The position numbers were made by a program, and so were the translations under genes. Positions 60,289 to 64,000 of a stretch of 64,000 nucleotides of DNA are shown in pieces (positions within the stretch are counted from its first letter, which is position 1; each line of letters opens with the position of its first letter). The stretch is from assembly GCF_001540865.1 (NCBI RefSeq), contig NC_033640.1, forward strand, positions 793,866-857,865, written 5' to 3'. Source of the DNA: Ananas comosus. Lineage: Eukaryota > Streptophyta > Magnoliopsida > Poales > Bromeliaceae. The notes beneath the pieces were generated by a model. It saw nothing but the letters and a program-made list of their open reading frames with translations. It made no database searches and was not told where the DNA came from.

Positions 60289-60844
60289 GGGAAAATTTCA
60301 AATACTCCGGTGGTTTCGCAGTTTCTCACTTTAGTACTCTGTGGTTTAAAGTGTATCAAGTTAGCACCATGTGGTTTTGCAGTTTCTCACTTTAGTACCC
60401 TGTGATTTAAAGTGTATCAAGTTAGTATCCTGTGGTTTCGCACTTTCTCACTTTAGTATCCTGTGGTTTAATATTTCGTTAAATTATATACAAAAAAAAC
60501 TTCATATTTCGTTAAATTATATACAAAAAAAAACTTCAGTTACCCTACCTAGGTTTATCAAATATTCATTTTAGTACCCTTTGTATCCTTTAGTTTTAAC
60601 TTTATTACTGATTTAATAAAAAAAATACCTCGAAATGAATAATAAAAAAAAAAAAAATGAAACCACATGATACTAACTTGATGCAAAAATAAAACCACAG
60701 AGTACTAACTTGATACACTTTAAACCACAGGGTACTAAAGTGAGAAACTGCGAAACCACACGGTACTAACTTGATACATTTTAAACCACATGGTACTAAA
60801 GTGAGAAACTGCGAAACCACAGAGGGAGTATTTGAAGTTTTCCC
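60289..60844. mobile_element. Mutator-like foldback MITE, 'GTGGTTTAAAGTGTATCAAG' family, copy 5
   Basis: The ends are GGGAAAATTTCAAATACTCC and GGAGTATTTGAAGTTTTCCC, forming a near-perfect inverted repeat. Flanking 9-mers TTTATAGAT (60280-60288) and TTTATATAT (60845-60853) match at 8 of 9. It is the best-preserved copy of the family in the window. Confidence 0.8.
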
Positions 60845-61689
60845 TTTATATATTATAAAAGCTATTTTTTTTATACTAATATTTTTAATTTTCAGTATTT
60901 GTACAGTTAAATATTCTAATAACTTTAATTAAAAATTCAATCAAACTTAATAGTTTTAGTAGCTAATTTATAAATAAATTTTTAATTTAAGAGTTAAAAT
61001 TGGAGAAATTATTCTAAGTTGCCAAATATATAAGATCGTCTGTACCTTACTAAAATTTATTGGAAAAATATGTTAGTGTTTACAAATGATGTATATTAAC
61101 ACACCGTATACTACAATTTATATTAGAGAACTAATTTCTAATATCAAAATGTAATTAAATATATCTAAGCTATGAAGTCTAATAATTTAAATATATTTGC
61201 CGAATTAAATTTTAAATTATTATTAGAGATTTGAAGCACGAGGTCCATGTAATTATATACATTTAGTCTAGAGAATACTCACCGGACTTTTTGAAAAGCT
61301 CTTTTTCGTAGTTCTAAGAAAAAGAGGAGAAATTTTTGCTTGCACCTTATATATACTAATATTTTATACATCGTAAGTATATTAGATGATTGATAAAATA
61401 CCTAATAATTAGTATTATAAAATAAAATATAATATAGTATAATATAATATAAAATATAAAATATTTTAATAATTGTTTGTATTATAGAAATTTATTTTTT
61501 ATTTATATTTTATATTCGGTCTACGGCTCAATTGGTGCGTGGAAAATTTATATTGAATGAGTGACGTGTTTTTATTGCCTAGGGACTACATCAGAGACTT
61601 GGCTCCTAAAGTTACCTTTATGATGTGACCGTACTGAATATTCTATATTCTATATAGATAGTTGAATAAGAGGGAGGGTTTTTTTTTTT

Positions 61690-62170
61690 TTTTTTTTAGA
61701 CTTTTTTTGCATTTGGTCTAGTAAAAGAAAAATTAGTTTAAAAATAATCCTAACAAATTTATATTTTCAAAAAATAGCTCTAAACTTGTCACGCAGATGC
61801 CACGCCAGCGCCACGTAAATGGGGCTGGGGCCAATTTGTTAAGTTGAACACGGTGAACCATTCACTGTATCTAAACACGGTGAATGGTTCACCGTATTTA
61901 GAGAAAATACAATATATATGTATTGCGAAAAAATATAAAAAATATATATGGAGGTATTTGAACATGATAAATGAAAAAGGAGGGGAATATAGATATGGAA
62001 TACAGTGAACCATTCACCGTGTTGGAACACGGTGGATGATTCACCTTGTTCAACTTAAAATTATGTATTGATGTGACACTTGCATGGCAGAAATATGACT
62101 AAATTTGTAACTATAAATTTGATGGGACTATTTATAAAAAAAATATTTTGAGGTAACCAAAGGCCCAAGA
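61690..62170. mobile_element. Foldback element with nested GGTGAA/TTCACC hairpins
   Basis: Outer arms are diverged inverted repeats (AATCCTAACAAATTTATATT against AACTATAAATTTGATGGGAC). Inside, the motif ACACGGTGAA(C/T)... and its complement occur at least four times (about 61848, 61877, 61999 and 62027). They include a compact palindrome CACGGTGAATGGTTCACCGT at 61876-61895. No coding capacity was found. Confidence 0.5.
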
Positions 62171-63610
62171 AAAAAGCCCCTTTTTTTATGTTGATTTTTT
62201 TTATGTCGGTGGGTCACGGCGGACAAGCGTTCAAATCTGGATCTCAATAGTCAAAGGATAAAGGGTTTTTGTTGACTAATTGTTTAATAAATAAGAGTTT
62301 TGAGTGTAACTTTTTCTAAGCAGAGAAATTCTATACGGTCACGCTTGCAGTGATTTTTTTTAAGCGGAGAAATTCTATGCTGTCACGCTTACACTACAAA
62401 TTCTATACTGTTACACTTGCACTACGACATTAATAACAAGCCAATCGTATTTTTTTTTTGTTTACAAAGTATAATAAAAATTTTTTTTTTTATAATCATG
62501 ATGAGATATATATCTCTAAAGAGAAATATTTGATTGATATGTGATGTCACGTCATCAATATATCCCGTATATTTTAAAATTTTTTCTCTAGGAGGTAGAA
62601 GGAAGAAGAGGTAAAAGAGAGGGGAAATACTGGTTAAGAGAATAATAATTCTCTTGTGATACTACAGTAGGCAAAATGGCTTGTTCTTTTCTTAGTTCCA
62701 TGAGAAAGTACTAATAAAGAAAAGTAGTCTCTTTTTTTTTTTTTTTCGCAAATAATATCACCTTGCGCTTACCAAAATAATACTAGTAAAGTGACCCACA
62801 CATTGCGATTGACTAATACTATAAAAGACAGAATGATAAAGTTAAATTTTTTAAAAAAATTTAACTTACCACAAGACATCAATAAATACAAATAGAATTA
62901 AAAGAAAGAGAATAAAAAGATCTTATTTCATTCCTTTTTATTTTTTTGAAAAGTGGACAAATAGAGATAAGAGGATAAGAAGGGGAAGCATCAAAAAAAT
63001 GAGGGAAAAGGGGAGGGGAAAAAAAGGGTAAGAATAAAAGAGGAACTACCCATATAACAAATTTTATAAAAAATAATGTATATATATAAATATAGATTTC
63101 CACGCTCCCATGGAAAAATAGAAGCATATTTTTAGTCTAATCGCATGACTAGTAATTTTAGCAGCTTCGCAGACACAATTTCGCAGTCAATTTCTCTCAC
63201 TCCAATGCATTATTTGGGAGCAAATGCGAAGATGATTACGCGAGAGTCAGATAAAAAAATCGAAAGCATTCGCTGAAAAGTTCAGATTATTGAAGCCAAG
63301 TTTGAATCAGATAAAAAAATTCGGCACGGAACGATTGAATAATTGTGATCTTTAGACCTAACAAGAAACATAATCATACCAAACCATTTAAACACACAGA
63401 AGTATACATCTAAACAAAGATATTAGAAACCCATACATAAGTTGCTTTATAGAAGTACATCATCTTATGCAAATTTCACACATAATATCTTAGAACAGTG
63501 TTTGTTATCAGCAAATGATCATAGTACTTAGAGCACACACCTACGAAGCTCGTGGAATAACCGGAATGCAGTTTATAAACAGAAGGGGGTAAATACCAGT
63601 TAGGAGGTTA

Positions 63611-63888
63611 CTACTTTTGCGAGGTTTGAATCGCGGTCACGGTCGAGACCATCGAGTCGACGCCGCAGACGTTGCGGCCCCTGCAGATCCGGTAGTACCC
63701 GTCCTCGCCCCAGCTCTCGCCCCACGAGTTCTTTATGATCCAGTAGGGCTTCTCCTTGAAGCGGATGGGGGAGTAGCCTGCGGAGCCGTAGCCGACGAGA
63801 AGAACACCGTGGTCTAAATGCCTTCCGCAGATGTACGGGCACGAGACTCCCCCGATGTATGTCTGCATGAATACTGCGTTGATCCCGA
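63611..63888 (-). CDS. RD19-type papain-like cysteine protease, last exon (5' part beyond the window)
   Basis: The last exon begins at 63888 (after AG, phase 1) and ends with a TAG at 63611-63613. It encodes the C-terminal part of the papain fold: [31 protein letters not shown] with the catalytic His, [20 protein letters not shown] with the catalytic Asn, and [14 protein letters not shown]. This matches plant RD19 / cathepsin-F-like vacuolar proteases, which are made as proenzymes with an inhibitory ERFNAQ-type prodomain. The catalytic Cys and the prodomain lie upstream, beyond the right edge. Positions 63889-64000 are read as intron; no exon could be placed there. The exon has no breaks. Confidence 0.92.
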
Positions 63889-64000
63889 CTGCAGGTGAAG
63901 TGTTGTTTTACAGGAAGATCAGCGACCATTTCGGATATATCCGAGTGAACCAACTAAGTATTCATGAGGATAATTTAAATTCGTGTTTCCGAGCTCGGAG

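Larger units (their letters stand above)
58997..63610. other. Repeat-rich spacer between the zinc-finger and cysteine protease genes
   Basis: The first 200 bases are probable 3' UTR. A long-arm MITE (59394-59937), a Mutator-like MITE (60289-60844) and a foldback element (61690-62170) follow. Positions 60860-61600 are AT-rich with no clear content. Positions 63100-63610 probably include the 3' UTR of the protease gene. Confidence 0.5.

Overview
This window is nuclear DNA from a plant, and most likely a commelinid monocot. Coding exons are very GC-rich (5' exons of the PYRR, PP2C and PARN-like genes and the whole receptor kinase gene), while introns and spacers are strongly AT-rich. Introns are long, and the spacers are full of MITEs and microsatellites. 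Pineapple-like genomes fit this picture, but the species is a guess. There are no rRNA or tRNA genes, operons or CRISPR arrays.

I could build eight genes exon by exon; all joined exons keep frame. (1) A 5' fragment of an eIF5-mimic / BZW-type translation regulator runs off the left edge (minus strand, 841-4783). (2) Divergent from it is the complete nine-exon plastid riboflavin gene PYRR (5856-11259). (3) A five-exon clade-E-like PP2C phosphatase (13752-18334) is convergent with (4) an eight-exon PARN-like protein (minus, 20404-23605) whose nuclease residues are missing. (5) A three-exon gene for a 90-aa secreted precursor ends in a CASPARIAN STRIP INTEGRITY FACTOR (CIF) peptide (25668-26124). 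It is easy to miss because no exon is long. (6) A two-exon LRR receptor-like pseudokinase resembles Arabidopsis At3g28040 (43766-47577); its N-terminal coding region is broken by small frameshifts. (7) A five-exon XAF1/TRAF-type zinc-finger protein has a C-terminal membrane anchor (53883-58996). (8) The last exon of an RD19-type papain-like cysteine protease lies at the right edge (minus, 63611-63888).

Between and inside the genes is a dense layer of small transposons. It includes an intact TRIM retrotransposon with a 5-bp target duplication, two tRNA-derived SINEs with target duplications, a probable Helitron, a Ty1-copia remnant, several Mutator-like foldback elements with 9-bp duplications (one a Pack-MULE candidate), and a family of long-inverted-repeat MITEs nearly always embedded in (TA)n or (GA)n microsatellites. 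Regions 26.1-43.4 kb and 47.6-53.9 kb contain no gene that I can see.

The genes do not form one pathway. The CIF gene (endodermal barrier signalling) and the receptor-like kinase are separated by 17 kb of repeats, and nothing here links them functionally. Several single-N positions join duplicated sequence and look like assembly joins, so nearby duplications should be treated with caution.
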